DNA of 39,585 nucleotides from JAKOWB01 sp038363005. GTDB taxonomy: Bacteria > Pseudomonadota > Alphaproteobacteria > Kiloniellales > JACOMY01. The stretch is taken from NCBI GenBank assembly GCA_038363005.1, contig JBBQBI010000033.1, forward strand, positions 1 to 39,585, written 5' to 3'. The notes beneath the pieces are model-generated. The model saw only the letters and a program-made list of their open reading frames with translations, was not told the DNA's origin and did no database searches. The position numbers and the translations under genes are program-made. How positions within the stretch are numbered: position 1 is the first letter of the stretch; each line of letters starts with the position of its first letter. Of this stretch, positions 8,402 through 16,160 are shown in pieces.

Positions 8402-9832
8402 ATGCGCAGCATGGACCAGGCAAGAGCGACCGGATACGTCGAGGACCTATGGAACCGCGAGGTGGTGCCGCGGCTGGTCGACTACATCCGGATTCCCAAC
8501 AAGTCGCCGGCCTTCGATCCCGACTGGCAGGCGCACGGCTACATGGAGCAGGCGGTGGAGCTGCTGGCCGGCTGGGCGCGGCAGCGGCTGGCCGCCCTGC
8601 CGGGCGCAACGCTGGACATCGTCCGTCTGCCGGCCCGCACGCCGGTGATCCTGATCGAGGTGCCGGCCAGCGACGGGGCCGGCGACGAGACCGTCCTGCT
8701 CTATGGCCACCTCGACAAGCAGCCGGAGATGGTCGGCTGGGCCGAGGGCCTGGGCCCCTGGGAGCCGGTGCTGCGGGACGACAAGCTCTATGGCCGCGGC
8801 GGCGCCGACGACGGCTACGCCCTCTTCGCTGCCTTGACCGCGATCGGCGCGCTGCACGACCAGGGCATCGCGCACGCCCGCTGCGTCGTGTTGATCGAGG
8901 CCAGCGAGGAGTCGGGCAGCGAGGACCTGCCGGCCTATATCGAACACCTGGCGCCGCGCCTGGGCGCGCCCGCGCTGGTGGTCTGCCTGGATTCCGGCTG
9001 CGGCAACTATGACCAGCTCTGGGTGACGACGTCGTTGCGCGGCCTCTGCTCCGGCGTGCTGACGGTGCGGGTGCTGGAGGAGGGCGTCCATTCCGGCGAC
9101 GCCTCGGGCATCGTGCCCTCCAGCTTCCGCATTCTGCGCCAGCTGCTGTCGCGCCTGGAGGATGAGACCAGCGGCGCGGTCCTGCCGCCCGCGCTCTACG
9201 CCCAGATCCCGCCCGAACGCATCCAGCAGGCGCGCGACGCCGCCGCCGCGCTGGGCGAGCAGGTGCATGCCAAGTTTCCCTTCGCCCCCGGGGTGCAGCC
9301 GATGGGCAGCGACGGTGTGGAGCGCGTGCTGAACCGCACCTGGCGGCCGCAGCTCGCCATCATCGGCATGGACGGCCTGCCCGACCCAGCCGCCGCCGGC
9401 AACGTGCTGCTGCCCTTCAGCAGCGCCGGCGTCAGCCTGCGCCTGCCGCCGACCTTGCCGGGCGAAGAAGCCGCCGGGATCCTCGAGCGCCTGCTGCTGG
9501 AGACGCCGCCCGAGGGCGCCGCGGTCACCTTCATGACACGCAGCAGCGCCAGCGGCTGGAACGCGCCAGCGCTCGCCCCCTGGCTGGAGAAGAGCCTGGC
9601 GGCGGCATCGCAGGCGACTTTCGGCCGGCCGCCGGCCTACATGGGCGAGGGCGGCTCGATCCCCTTCATGGCCATGCTGGGCGCGCTGTTCCCGGCGGCA
9701 CAGTTCGTCGTGACCGGCGTGCTGGGCCCGCACTCCAATGCCCATGGGCCGAACGAGTTCCTGCACATTCCCACCGCCAAGCGCATCGCCGCCACGGTTG
9801 CCCGGGTGCTGGCCGACCACGCGGCGCGCTAG
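8402..9832 (+). CDS. M20-family metallopeptidase
   Basis: A 476-residue M20 di-zinc hydrolase (ArgE/DapE/carnosinase superfamily). The expected metal and catalytic residues are visible: H103 and D105 in YGHLDKQPE, D136 in GRGGADDG, the E169-E170 pair in EASEESG, D198 in CLDSGCG, and a C-terminal His in GPHSNAHGPNEF. The dimerisation (lid) domain fills about residues 205-345. Length and motifs fit cytoplasmic dipeptidases that trim peptides or N-acylated amino acids; the substrate cannot be predicted. I chose the ATG at 8402, just after GGGAGAGG at 8392-8399; the ATG at 8411 is equally possible. An upstream ATG at 8339 overlaps the preceding stop and gives an atypical N-terminus. Confidence 0.88.
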   Translation: MRSMDQARATGYVEDLWNREVVPRLVDYIRIPNKSPAFDPDWQAHGYMEQAVELLAGWARQRLAALPGATLDIVRLPARTPVILIEVPASDGAGDETVLLYGHLDKQPEMVGWAEGLGPWEPVLRDDKLYGRGGADDGYALFAALTAIGALHDQGIAHARCVVLIEASEESGSEDLPAYIEHLAPRLGAPALVVCLDSGCGNYDQLWVTTSLRGLCSGVLTVRVLEEGVHSGDASGIVPSSFRILRQLLSRLEDETSGAVLPPALYAQIPPERIQQARDAAAALGEQVHAKFPFAPGVQPMGSDGVERVLNRTWRPQLAIIGMDGLPDPAAAGNVLLPFSSAGVSLRLPPTLPGEEAAGILERLLLETPPEGAAVTFMTRSSASGWNAPALAPWLEKSLAAASQATFGRPPAYMGEGGSIPFMAMLGALFPAAQFVVTGVLGPHSNAHGPNEFLHIPTAKRIAATVARVLADHAAR

Positions 9833-9861
9833 CGAGGCGCCAACTTGACGCTGCCGCGTCA

Positions 9862-9895
9862 CCACCGGCAGGCTGGCCGCCCGGCCTGCGGGTGG
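9862..9895 (+). terminator. Strong hairpin between the M20 gene and the DmdA-like gene
   Basis: Bases 9862-9873 and 9884-9895 pair as a 12-bp stem with one mismatch around a 10-base loop. No T-run follows, so it may be an attenuator, an mRNA-stabilising hairpin or a weak terminator. Confidence 0.4.
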
Positions 9896-9923
9896 CCCGC
9901 CAACTGACGAGGAGTCAGCAATC

Positions 9924-11027
9924 TTGTTCGGCATTTCTCCATCGGCGCGCCTGCGGCCCTCGCCCTTTTTCGAAGCGACCCGAGCGGAGGGTGTGACGGC
10001 CTTCACCACCTACAACCACATGCTGATGCCGACCAGTTACGGCCATCCCGAGGCCGAGTACTGGCGGCTGATGAACGGCGTCTCGCAATGGGATGTGGCC
10101 GTGGAGCGCCAGGTGCAGCTGCTGGGGCCGGATGCAGGGCGCCTGGCGCAGATCCTCGCCGTGCGCGACCTGACGAAGTGCAAGGTCGGCCAGGGCAAGT
10201 ACGTGCCGATCTGCAACCATGTCGGCACGCTCATCAACGACCCCATCCTGCTGAAGCTGGACGACGACCGCTACTGGCTGTCGATCGCCGATTCGAACAT
10301 CTGGTTCTGGGCCCGCGCCATCGCCGCCGAGCGCGGCCTGCGGGTCGAGGTCAGCGAGCCCGATGCCTCGCCCATGGCGATCCAGGGCCCCAAGGCGGAG
10401 GAGGTGGTCGCCGCCGTCTTCGGCGACTGGGTGCGCGGGCTGAAGTACTTCTGGTTCCGCGAGACCAGCATCGAGGGCATTCCCGTCGCGGTCGCGCGCT
10501 CCGGCTGGTCGAAGCAGGGCGGCTTCGAGATCTATCTGCTGGATGGCCGGCAGGGCACCAAGCTCTGGAACCTCGTCAAGGAGGCCGGACGGCCCTGGGA
10601 CATCGGCCCCGGCAATCCGAATTTCTGCGAGCGGGTGGAAAGCGGCCTGCTGTCCTATGGCGGTGACACTGACGACAAGACCAATCCCTTTGAGGTGCGG
10701 ATGGGTTCCTACGTCGACCTGACCGTGCCGGACGAGGTGATCGGCGTCCAGGCGCTGCGCCGCATCCATGCCGAGGGGCCCAGGCGCCACCAGCTGGGCG
10801 TGATCCTGGACGGCGACCAGCCGACGGAGCTGGGCTTCTTCTGGCACGAGATCCGCCAGGGCAACCGCAAGATCGGCGACATGACCAACTGCGTCTGGTC
10901 CTACCGCCTCAAGAAGAACATCGGCTTTGCCCTGGTCGCGGTCGACAGCCAGCCGGGCGACGCGGTGCAGGTGGTCAAGGAAGGCCAGGTCCTGAAAGGC
11001 ACCCTGGCGGCGCTCCCGTTCCTCTGA
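9924..11027 (+). CDS. DmdA-like folate-dependent demethylase (GcvT/T-protein family)
   Basis: A 367-residue GcvT-fold protein. From memory its signature blocks agree closely with the DMSP demethylase DmdA of Pelagibacter and roseobacters: YNHMLMP, ERQVQL, RDLTKCKVG, LINDPILLKL, YWLSIADS, ARSGWSKQGGFEIY (residues 191-204) and ERVESGLLSYGGD. Ordinary glycine-cleavage T-proteins have IDD where this reads IND, as DmdA does. DmdA moves a methyl group from DMSP to tetrahydrofolate, giving methylmercaptopropionate. Paralogous clades with unknown substrates also exist, so I give no symbol. The start is a TTG with GAGGAG at 9909-9914, nine bases away. No gcvH or gcvP is near, which argues against a glycine cleavage role. 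A dddP homologue lies 12 kb downstream. Confidence 0.78.
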   Translation: MFGISPSARLRPSPFFEATRAEGVTAFTTYNHMLMPTSYGHPEAEYWRLMNGVSQWDVAVERQVQLLGPDAGRLAQILAVRDLTKCKVGQGKYVPICNHVGTLINDPILLKLDDDRYWLSIADSNIWFWARAIAAERGLRVEVSEPDASPMAIQGPKAEEVVAAVFGDWVRGLKYFWFRETSIEGIPVAVARSGWSKQGGFEIYLLDGRQGTKLWNLVKEAGRPWDIGPGNPNFCERVESGLLSYGGDTDDKTNPFEVRMGSYVDLTVPDEVIGVQALRRIHAEGPRRHQLGVILDGDQPTELGFFWHEIRQGNRKIGDMTNCVWSYRLKKNIGFALVAVDSQPGDAVQVVKEGQVLKGTLAALPFL

Positions 11028-11067
11028 CGGCGCTGGTCGCACCGACGGCCCGCTGTTGGCTTCCCAC

Positions 11068-11661
11068 CTACAGCCATCCCGCCGCGATGACCGTGCCCCA
11101 GAGGGCGGCCGCGGTGAAGGCGATCGAGGCGAAGGCCAAGACCAGCGACAGCGCCAGCAGCAGTCCGTCGGCCTCCAGGTAGGCAAAGGCGATCAGGATC
11201 ACTACCAGATTCGGAATGATCTGGCTGAACGGCAGCGGCGACTGCAGGCTCAGCGCCAGCAGCAGCACGACGATGCCGACCGCCCGCTTGGTCGCCTTGA
11301 ACGGCGTCGGCCACCGCGGGTAGCTGAAGCGCTCCAAGCGGAGCAGCAGCGGCGTGATCCTGGCGACCAGGCGCGCGATGCCACGCGCGGACAGGCTGCG
11401 CCGCTCGATGAACGGCGGAAAGATCGGATAGTCGCGGGCGCGGATCATCTGGTAGGCCGGAATCAGCATCACCAGCCCGGTGAAGGTCGCCACCGTCGGC
11501 AGCATGCCGACCAGCGCCAGCAGCAGCAGGACGATACCGAACGAGCGTTCGCGCAGGCGGTCGATCAGCCAGGCCAGCGTCACCCGCTCCGGCGACGCCT
11601 CGTCCAGCAACCCCTTGAGGATCACTGATGTTGGCTGGTGCGGTGCCTGCTCCGCGGTCAT
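11068..11661 (-). CDS. ExoD-family membrane protein
   Basis: A 197-residue membrane protein of the ExoD family (exopolysaccharide synthesis, ExoD). The N-terminal amphipathic part precedes LLLALVGMLPTV and about four to five hydrophobic stretches (residues about 42-72, 125-145, 148-165, 168-197). Rhizobium exoD mutants are affected in exopolysaccharide and alkali tolerance, but the biochemical role is unknown. The start at 11661 is chosen because AGGGAAGG precedes it; a longer open frame extends upstream with atypical composition. The gene converges on the DmdA-like gene and is divergent from the universal stress gene. Confidence 0.85.
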   Translation of the reverse strand: MTAEQAPHQPTSVILKGLLDEASPERVTLAWLIDRLRERSFGIVLLLLALVGMLPTVATFTGLVMLIPAYQMIRARDYPIFPPFIERRSLSARGIARLVARITPLLLRLERFSYPRWPTPFKATKRAVGIVVLLLALSLQSPLPFSQIIPNLVVILIAFAYLEADGLLLALSLVLAFASIAFTAAALWGTVIAAGWL

Positions 11662-11869
11662 CCGGCCTTCCCTGCTAGTCGCGCGAACCAGGCGCCAGGG
11701 TGCCGGCTTTTTGTCCCCTCGCGAAGGGCGCTTCGTCGCACGGGCTGCCTTGGCGGGATGGCATGGGGCCCTGCGCCTCGTGACCCTTGCGGTGCCGGCT
11801 GGCAGGCGCAGAATCGGGCAGCCCGCGCCGACGTTCGGCGGCGGGCCTGATCGGGGCAGGAGGCGCAGC

Positions 11870-12304
11870 GTGACCTTTCGCAAGATTCTGGTCGCCGTCG
11901 ACGATGGGCCGGTGGCACGGCACGCCGCCGAGGTTGCCGCCGCGCTGGCTGGCAAGCTGGCGGCGGCGATGGCCTTCGTGCATGTCGTCGACTCGGCGTC
12001 GGACTATGCCGCCGACGTCGGCCTGGCGCGCACCGATCTGGACCAGGCCGCCCGGCAGGCGGCGGAGGGCCTGATCGAAGCGGTCCGCAAACAGCTTTCC
12101 CCGCCGGTCGAAGGCTTGGCCTTCACCCCCGTCGGCGGCGCGGCGAGCGAGATCGCCCGCACCGCCAAGGACTGGCCGGCCGACCTGATCGTCATCGGCA
12201 GCCACGGCCGCTCCGGTGTGCAGCGCGCCCTGCTGGGCAGCGTGGCCGAGGGCGTCATGCGGCACGCGCCCTGCGCCGTTCTGGTGGTGCGGCTGGCGAC
12301 CTGA
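11870..12304 (+). CDS. Universal stress protein (UspA family)
   Basis: A 144-residue single-domain Usp. It begins FRKILVAVDDG, the usual first strand and ATP-contact Asp, and ends with the nucleotide motif VIGSHGRSGVQRALLGSVAEGVMRHA (GxxG-x9-GS form), followed by CAVLVVR. This places it with ATP-binding Usp proteins. The start is GTG at 11870, six bases after CAGGAGG at 11857-11863. It converges on the hydrolase-OsmC gene with only 10 bp between the stops and is divergent from exoD. Confidence 0.9.
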   Translation: MTFRKILVAVDDGPVARHAAEVAAALAGKLAAAMAFVHVVDSASDYAADVGLARTDLDQAARQAAEGLIEAVRKQLSPPVEGLAFTPVGGAASEIARTAKDWPADLIVIGSHGRSGVQRALLGSVAEGVMRHAPCAVLVVRLAT

Positions 12305-12314
12305 GGCGCGTACC

Positions 12315-13541
12315 CTAGTCGGCCGGCGCCAGGCTGGCGCGGATCTTCACCTCGCTGGTCAGCGTGCGGTGCACCGGGCAGCGCTCGGCGATCTCGAAGA
12401 TGCGCGCGCGCTGCTCGGCGTCCAGCGCCCCCTCCAGCGTGATTTCGCACTGGAACTCGTCGACCCGGCCCTCACGTGTCTCGCAGTCGGCGCAGTCGGC
12501 GGCATGGATCTTGCCGTGCCGTACCGTGACGCGGGCGCGCTGCAGCGGCCAGCCCTTGCGCTCGGCATAGAGCCGCATGGTCATGGACTTGCAGGTGCCC
12601 AGCGCGGCCGCCAGCAGATCATAGGGATTGGGCCCCGACCCAAGCCCGCCGACCGCCACCGGCTCGTCCGCCAGGAAACTGTGCTGGCCAACCTGGACGC
12701 GCACCTGCAGCTTGCCGGCGCCGGTCTCCTCGACCAGCACCGTGCCCTCCGGCGGTGCCTCGTTTGCTTCCGGCTTGGCCGCGGCGGGCAGATAGCGTTC
12801 GGCCCAGGCGGCGATGACACCGGCGGCATAGTCGCCGTCGGACGGGCGGCTCAACAGATGGTCGGCATCGGCCAGCGAGACGAAGGACTTGGGGTGCTTG
12901 GCGGCGGTGAAGATGCGGGTCGCGTTCTCGATGCCGACCACGGCGTCGCTCGGCGCGTGCAGCACCAGCAGGGCACGGCGCAGCTGCGCGATATGCTCGT
13001 TCTGCCGCTGCGCCTTCACGTCCTCGAGGAATTCTCGGCGGATGGTGAAGTGCCGGCCGCCCAGCGTCACCTCGGCGGCTCCCTCCTGCTCGATCTCCGG
13101 CAGCACGGCGTGGAAATTGTGCAGCACATGGTCGGCATCGGCCGGCGCGGCGATGGTGGCCACCGCCTTGCATTCGGCCACCGCGCCGGCGGCGGCCAGG
13201 ATCGCCGCGCCGCCCAGCGAATGGCCGATCAGCAGCGCCGGCGCCCGGTGTTCGCGGCGCAGCCAGTCAGCCGCCGCCACCAGGTCGCCGACATTGGCTG
13301 AGAAGTGCGTGTTGGCGAAATCGCCGCCGCTGCCGCCCAGGCCGGTGAAGTCGAAGCGCAGCGTGGCGATACCCCGCGCCGCCAGAGCCCGGGCGATGGT
13401 CACCGCGGCGCGCGAGTCCTTGCCGCAGGTGAAGCAGTGGGCAAAGAGCGCATAGGCGCGCGGCGTCCCCTCCGGCAGCTCCAGCCGCGCCGCCAACTCG
13501 GCCCCGGCGGCGCCGGGGAAGGTGATCTTCAGGCTTTCCAT
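12315..13541 (-). CDS. Bifunctional alpha/beta hydrolase-OsmC peroxiredoxin fusion
   Basis: A 408-residue two-domain protein. Residues about 1-255 form an alpha/beta hydrolase with nucleophile S108 in GHSLGG, acid D199 and base H228. Residues about 268-405 form an OsmC/Ohr domain with the two redox cysteines, C317 in LGTCKSMT and C388 in AERCPVHRTL. OsmC domains reduce organic hydroperoxides. The fusion is a known architecture in proteobacteria and may first hydrolyse an ester or lipid hydroperoxide and then reduce it; this coupling is inference. CxxC at C350-C353 is an extra pair within the OsmC part. The start at 13541 has GGGAG upstream; an upstream in-frame ATG at 13592 adds 17 uncharacteristic residues. 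Confidence 0.88.
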   Translation of the reverse strand: MESLKITFPGAAGAELAARLELPEGTPRAYALFAHCFTCGKDSRAAVTIARALAARGIATLRFDFTGLGGSGGDFANTHFSANVGDLVAAADWLRREHRAPALLIGHSLGGAAILAAAGAVAECKAVATIAAPADADHVLHNFHAVLPEIEQEGAAEVTLGGRHFTIRREFLEDVKAQRQNEHIAQLRRALLVLHAPSDAVVGIENATRIFTAAKHPKSFVSLADADHLLSRPSDGDYAAGVIAAWAERYLPAAAKPEANEAPPEGTVLVEETGAGKLQVRVQVGQHSFLADEPVAVGGLGSGPNPYDLLAAALGTCKSMTMRLYAERKGWPLQRARVTVRHGKIHAADCADCETREGRVDEFQCEITLEGALDAEQRARIFEIAERCPVHRTLTSEVKIRASLAPAD

Positions 13542-13687
13542 CGAGGTCGCTCCCTGTTGCTGGCTGGAGCCTAGGACCTGGGCCGTCGGCACGGAAGGAC
13601 GGCGACACGGCCAGGCCTGCCCGTGGCCCAGCGGCCGCGCTATGCTGAGGCAGTCGGCGATCCGCCCTTCGCCTCGGAGACCAATTC

Positions 13688-14608
13688 ATGCAGTCCACCT
13701 ATCGTCTTTTCGGCGCGGCCCTGGCTGCGCTCATCCTGCTGCTGGCGCCCGCCAGTCAGGCCGCCCCCGACAGCCGCTTTGCCGAGCTGCCGAACGGCGT
13801 GCGCCTGCACTACCTCATCGCCGGCCCAGCGCCGGCGGCCGGTGGCACCGCCATCGTGCTGCTGCACGGCTATACCGAGACCAGCCACATGTGGTTGCCA
13901 CTGATCGCGGCGCTGCCGGGCGACCTCACGGTGATCGCGCCCGATCTGCGCGGCATCGGCGAGTCCTCCAAGCCGGCTGGCCACTACACCAAGGCCATGG
14001 AGGCCGAGGACATCTGGCAGCTGACGCAGGCCCTGGGTCTCGCCCACATCCGCATCGTCGGCCACGACATCGGCCTGATGGTGGCCTACGCCTTCGCCGC
14101 GCAGCACCCGGCGGCGGTCGAGCGTATCGCGCTGCTGGATGCCTTCCTGCCCGGCGTTGGCGACTGGCAGAAGGTCTGGCTGCTGCGTGACCTCTGGCAC
14201 TTCCACTTCTACGGCGAAACGCCGCTGGCGCTGGTCGAGGGCCGCGAGCGCCTCTACCTCGACCACTTCTGGAACGACTTCGCCGCCGACCGCAACAAGT
14301 CGCTGTCGGAGGCCGACCGGCAGTACTACAGCGCGCTCTATGCCCAGCCGGACGCCATGCGCTCGGGCATGGAGAACTTCATCGCCTTCGAGCAGGACGC
14401 TGAGGACTTCGCCGGCTTCGCCAAGACCAAGTTGACCATGCCCATGCTGGTGCTGGGCGGCGAGAAGTCCGGCGGCGGCTTCCTGATCGCCCAGGCCGGG
14501 CTGGTCGCCGATCACGTCGAGGGTGTGATCGTGCCCGGCTCCGGCCACTGGCTGATGGAGGAGGCGCCAGGCTTCGTCATTCCGAAGTTGGTGGACTTCC
14601 TGAAGTAG
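13688..14608 (+). CDS. Exported alpha/beta hydrolase with Asp nucleophile (epoxide hydrolase/dehalogenase-like)
   Basis: A 306-residue alpha/beta hydrolase with an N-terminal signal peptide (hydrophobic core about residues 8-22, likely cleavage after SQA at 24-26). The oxyanion motif HGYTE is at 60-64, the nucleophile elbow is GHDIG with D127, and the catalytic His is H287 in GSGHWLMEE. An Asp rather than Ser nucleophile marks epoxide hydrolases and haloalkane or fluoroacetate dehalogenases. The first is more common among exported homologues. The reaction is presumed periplasmic. The ATG at 13688 starts a clean signal peptide; the gene diverges from the OsmC fusion gene. Confidence 0.82.
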   Translation: MQSTYRLFGAALAALILLLAPASQAAPDSRFAELPNGVRLHYLIAGPAPAAGGTAIVLLHGYTETSHMWLPLIAALPGDLTVIAPDLRGIGESSKPAGHYTKAMEAEDIWQLTQALGLAHIRIVGHDIGLMVAYAFAAQHPAAVERIALLDAFLPGVGDWQKVWLLRDLWHFHFYGETPLALVEGRERLYLDHFWNDFAADRNKSLSEADRQYYSALYAQPDAMRSGMENFIAFEQDAEDFAGFAKTKLTMPMLVLGGEKSGGGFLIAQAGLVADHVEGVIVPGSGHWLMEEAPGFVIPKLVDFLK

Positions 14609-14636
14609 CCGGCACCTGGACGCAGTTCCTCTGTCA

Positions 14637-14673
14637 TCCCGGACAAGGCGGCGCAGCCACCGCCGATCCGGGA
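14637..14673. repeat. Alphaproteobacterial-type palindromic intergenic element
   Basis: TCCCGGA (14637-14643) pairs with TCCGGGA (14667-14673), and inside it GGCGG (14647-14651) pairs with CCGCC (14660-14664). The flanks TCA before and CCCAG after are those of a short repeat that I recall being scattered through Rhodospirillales and Bradyrhizobium-like genomes. It lies between two convergent genes and may double as a bidirectional terminator. Only one copy is present here. Confidence 0.55.
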
Positions 14674-14737
14674 CCCAGGGGACCGGGTGCGTTCCAGCGA
14701 GGCCAGCTCCCTGGGGTCAGCCTGCGGCCGGAGATGG

Positions 14738-16150
14738 CTACCAGAGCTGGTCGGCCGCCTTTGGCGTCGTGTCCTCGCTGATGCCGTGCAGCAGTCGCGT
14801 GCGGACCTCGAGGCTGGCGGCCAGCGTCTCGGTCAGCGCCAGGGCGCGATCCAGCTCGGTGCCGCAGAAGTAGGTCAGGATGTCGGCTGCCAGCGCCGCG
14901 TCGCCGGCGTCGAGCGCCAGCGCGGCGGCGCGCGCTGCCTGCGCCTGCACCGGGACCAGCCGGCGCTCCAGCGCGGTAAAGGCGGCGGTGACCTCGGGCA
15001 GGAACTCCTGCCGCTGCAGCAGCAGGTAGAGCAATCGCTTGTGGCTGGCGCTGGCCGAGCGGGTGGATTCGATGCCCTGCGGCACGCTGGAGACCGCATC
15101 GCCATGGCGGCTGTCGAGGAAGCGGGCGTCCTCGCCGCTCGTCAGGTAGCGGTGCTGGCGATACTCCTCCGGCACGCTGGCGATGCCGAGGAACAGCGGC
15201 ACGAAAGGCGCTGCCAGCGCACCGACCTGGGCGTGCCACAACAGGCGCAAGGCGTCATGGCCCGGATGTACCAGCGGCACGATCTGGCCGTAGCCGGCGG
15301 TGTCCCCGGTGATGCGTGGCGTGCGCAGTGCCCAGACGAGGTCTTCGAAGCCGAGCTTCCCCGGCCGCGCGGCGCGGGCCGCCAGCTCCTCCTCCATCCA
15401 GGAAAGCCCGGCCCAGCGACCCATGCCGTCGCCGTAGATGGCATTGACGTCGAAGGGCGTGCCGGGCCGCCACCAGCCCTGCGCCTCGGCGAAGGCGTGG
15501 AAATTCGGTGAAGCCAGAAAGCGGTCGCCCAGTTCCTCCGGCGGCAGGAGGCCGATGTAGCCGGGGCGCGAGACGCGGATGGAGCGCGGGCCCAGGCGCT
15601 CGGCGGCCCAGAGTCCCTGGCCGCCGGCGAACTCGATCACCACCCAACCCTCGTCCGGGTCGGCGATGAGGTGCGAGTTGCCGCCATAGGTGGAATAGCC
15701 GTGCCGGGCGATCAGCGCGCCGATGATCTCCACGCCCTCGCGCGCGGTACCTGCGCGCTCCAGCACCGTCCGCGCCAAGTCGCTGTAGTTGGGACCGCGC
15801 TGATCCTTGGGTGTCATCTCGATCAGGTCGGCACGCGAGGTCGACCAGATGTCGCGTACCGCCACGCCCTGTTCGTTGAGGCCGCCGTTGGTCAGGGGCG
15901 TCGGGACGCCGCGATAGTGGCTGTAGCTGACGCGCAGGTGGCGCAGCGTCTCGGCCACCTGCGGGATCTCCGACAGCAGGCCGGGCATCTTCGCCTCCGG
16001 CGTCACGCCGACGGTCATCGTCGCGCCCGGCGGGTACTGCCGTCGCGGCACCACCTCGAGCCAATGGCTCGAGGGTTCGTCGCCGTAGCCGGCCAGGTAG
16101 GCGATGCCCTCGGCCGTATGGTCGCGGCCGACGTAGATGCCGTAGCTCAC
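14738..16150 (-). CDS. C69-like N-terminal-nucleophile hydrolase (putative dipeptidase)
   Basis: A 470-residue protein related to the C69 dipeptidase family (Ntn-hydrolase fold). The N-terminal half carries family-like blocks: SYGIYVGRDHTAEG, GGLNEQGVAVRD, STYGGNSHLIADPDEGWVVIEFAGG, and DVNAIYGDG. C69 enzymes use an N-terminal Cys exposed after Met removal. Here the residue after the initiator is Ser, so either Ser serves as nucleophile or the enzyme is changed. The start is GTG at 16150, six bases after GAGGAG; longer upstream residues look non-coding. It follows the cyclase gene by 10 bp, probably in one operon. Confidence 0.65.
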   Translation of the reverse strand: MSYGIYVGRDHTAEGIAYLAGYGDEPSSHWLEVVPRRQYPPGATMTVGVTPEAKMPGLLSEIPQVAETLRHLRVSYSHYRGVPTPLTNGGLNEQGVAVRDIWSTSRADLIEMTPKDQRGPNYSDLARTVLERAGTAREGVEIIGALIARHGYSTYGGNSHLIADPDEGWVVIEFAGGQGLWAAERLGPRSIRVSRPGYIGLLPPEELGDRFLASPNFHAFAEAQGWWRPGTPFDVNAIYGDGMGRWAGLSWMEEELAARAARPGKLGFEDLVWALRTPRITGDTAGYGQIVPLVHPGHDALRLLWHAQVGALAAPFVPLFLGIASVPEEYRQHRYLTSGEDARFLDSRHGDAVSSVPQGIESTRSASASHKRLLYLLLQRQEFLPEVTAAFTALERRLVPVQAQAARAAALALDAGDAALAADILTYFCGTELDRALALTETLAASLEVRTRLLHGISEDTTPKAADQLW

Positions 16151-16160
16151 GGGGGACTCC

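Noticed and set aside
9924..11027. Glycine cleavage system T-protein
   Set aside because: No gcvH or gcvP is nearby and the IND residues and other blocks match DmdA-type proteins better.
11480..11869. A longer N-terminus for the universal stress protein
   Set aside because: The upstream frame has shadow-like composition; GTG at 11,870 has a near-perfect ribosome binding site.
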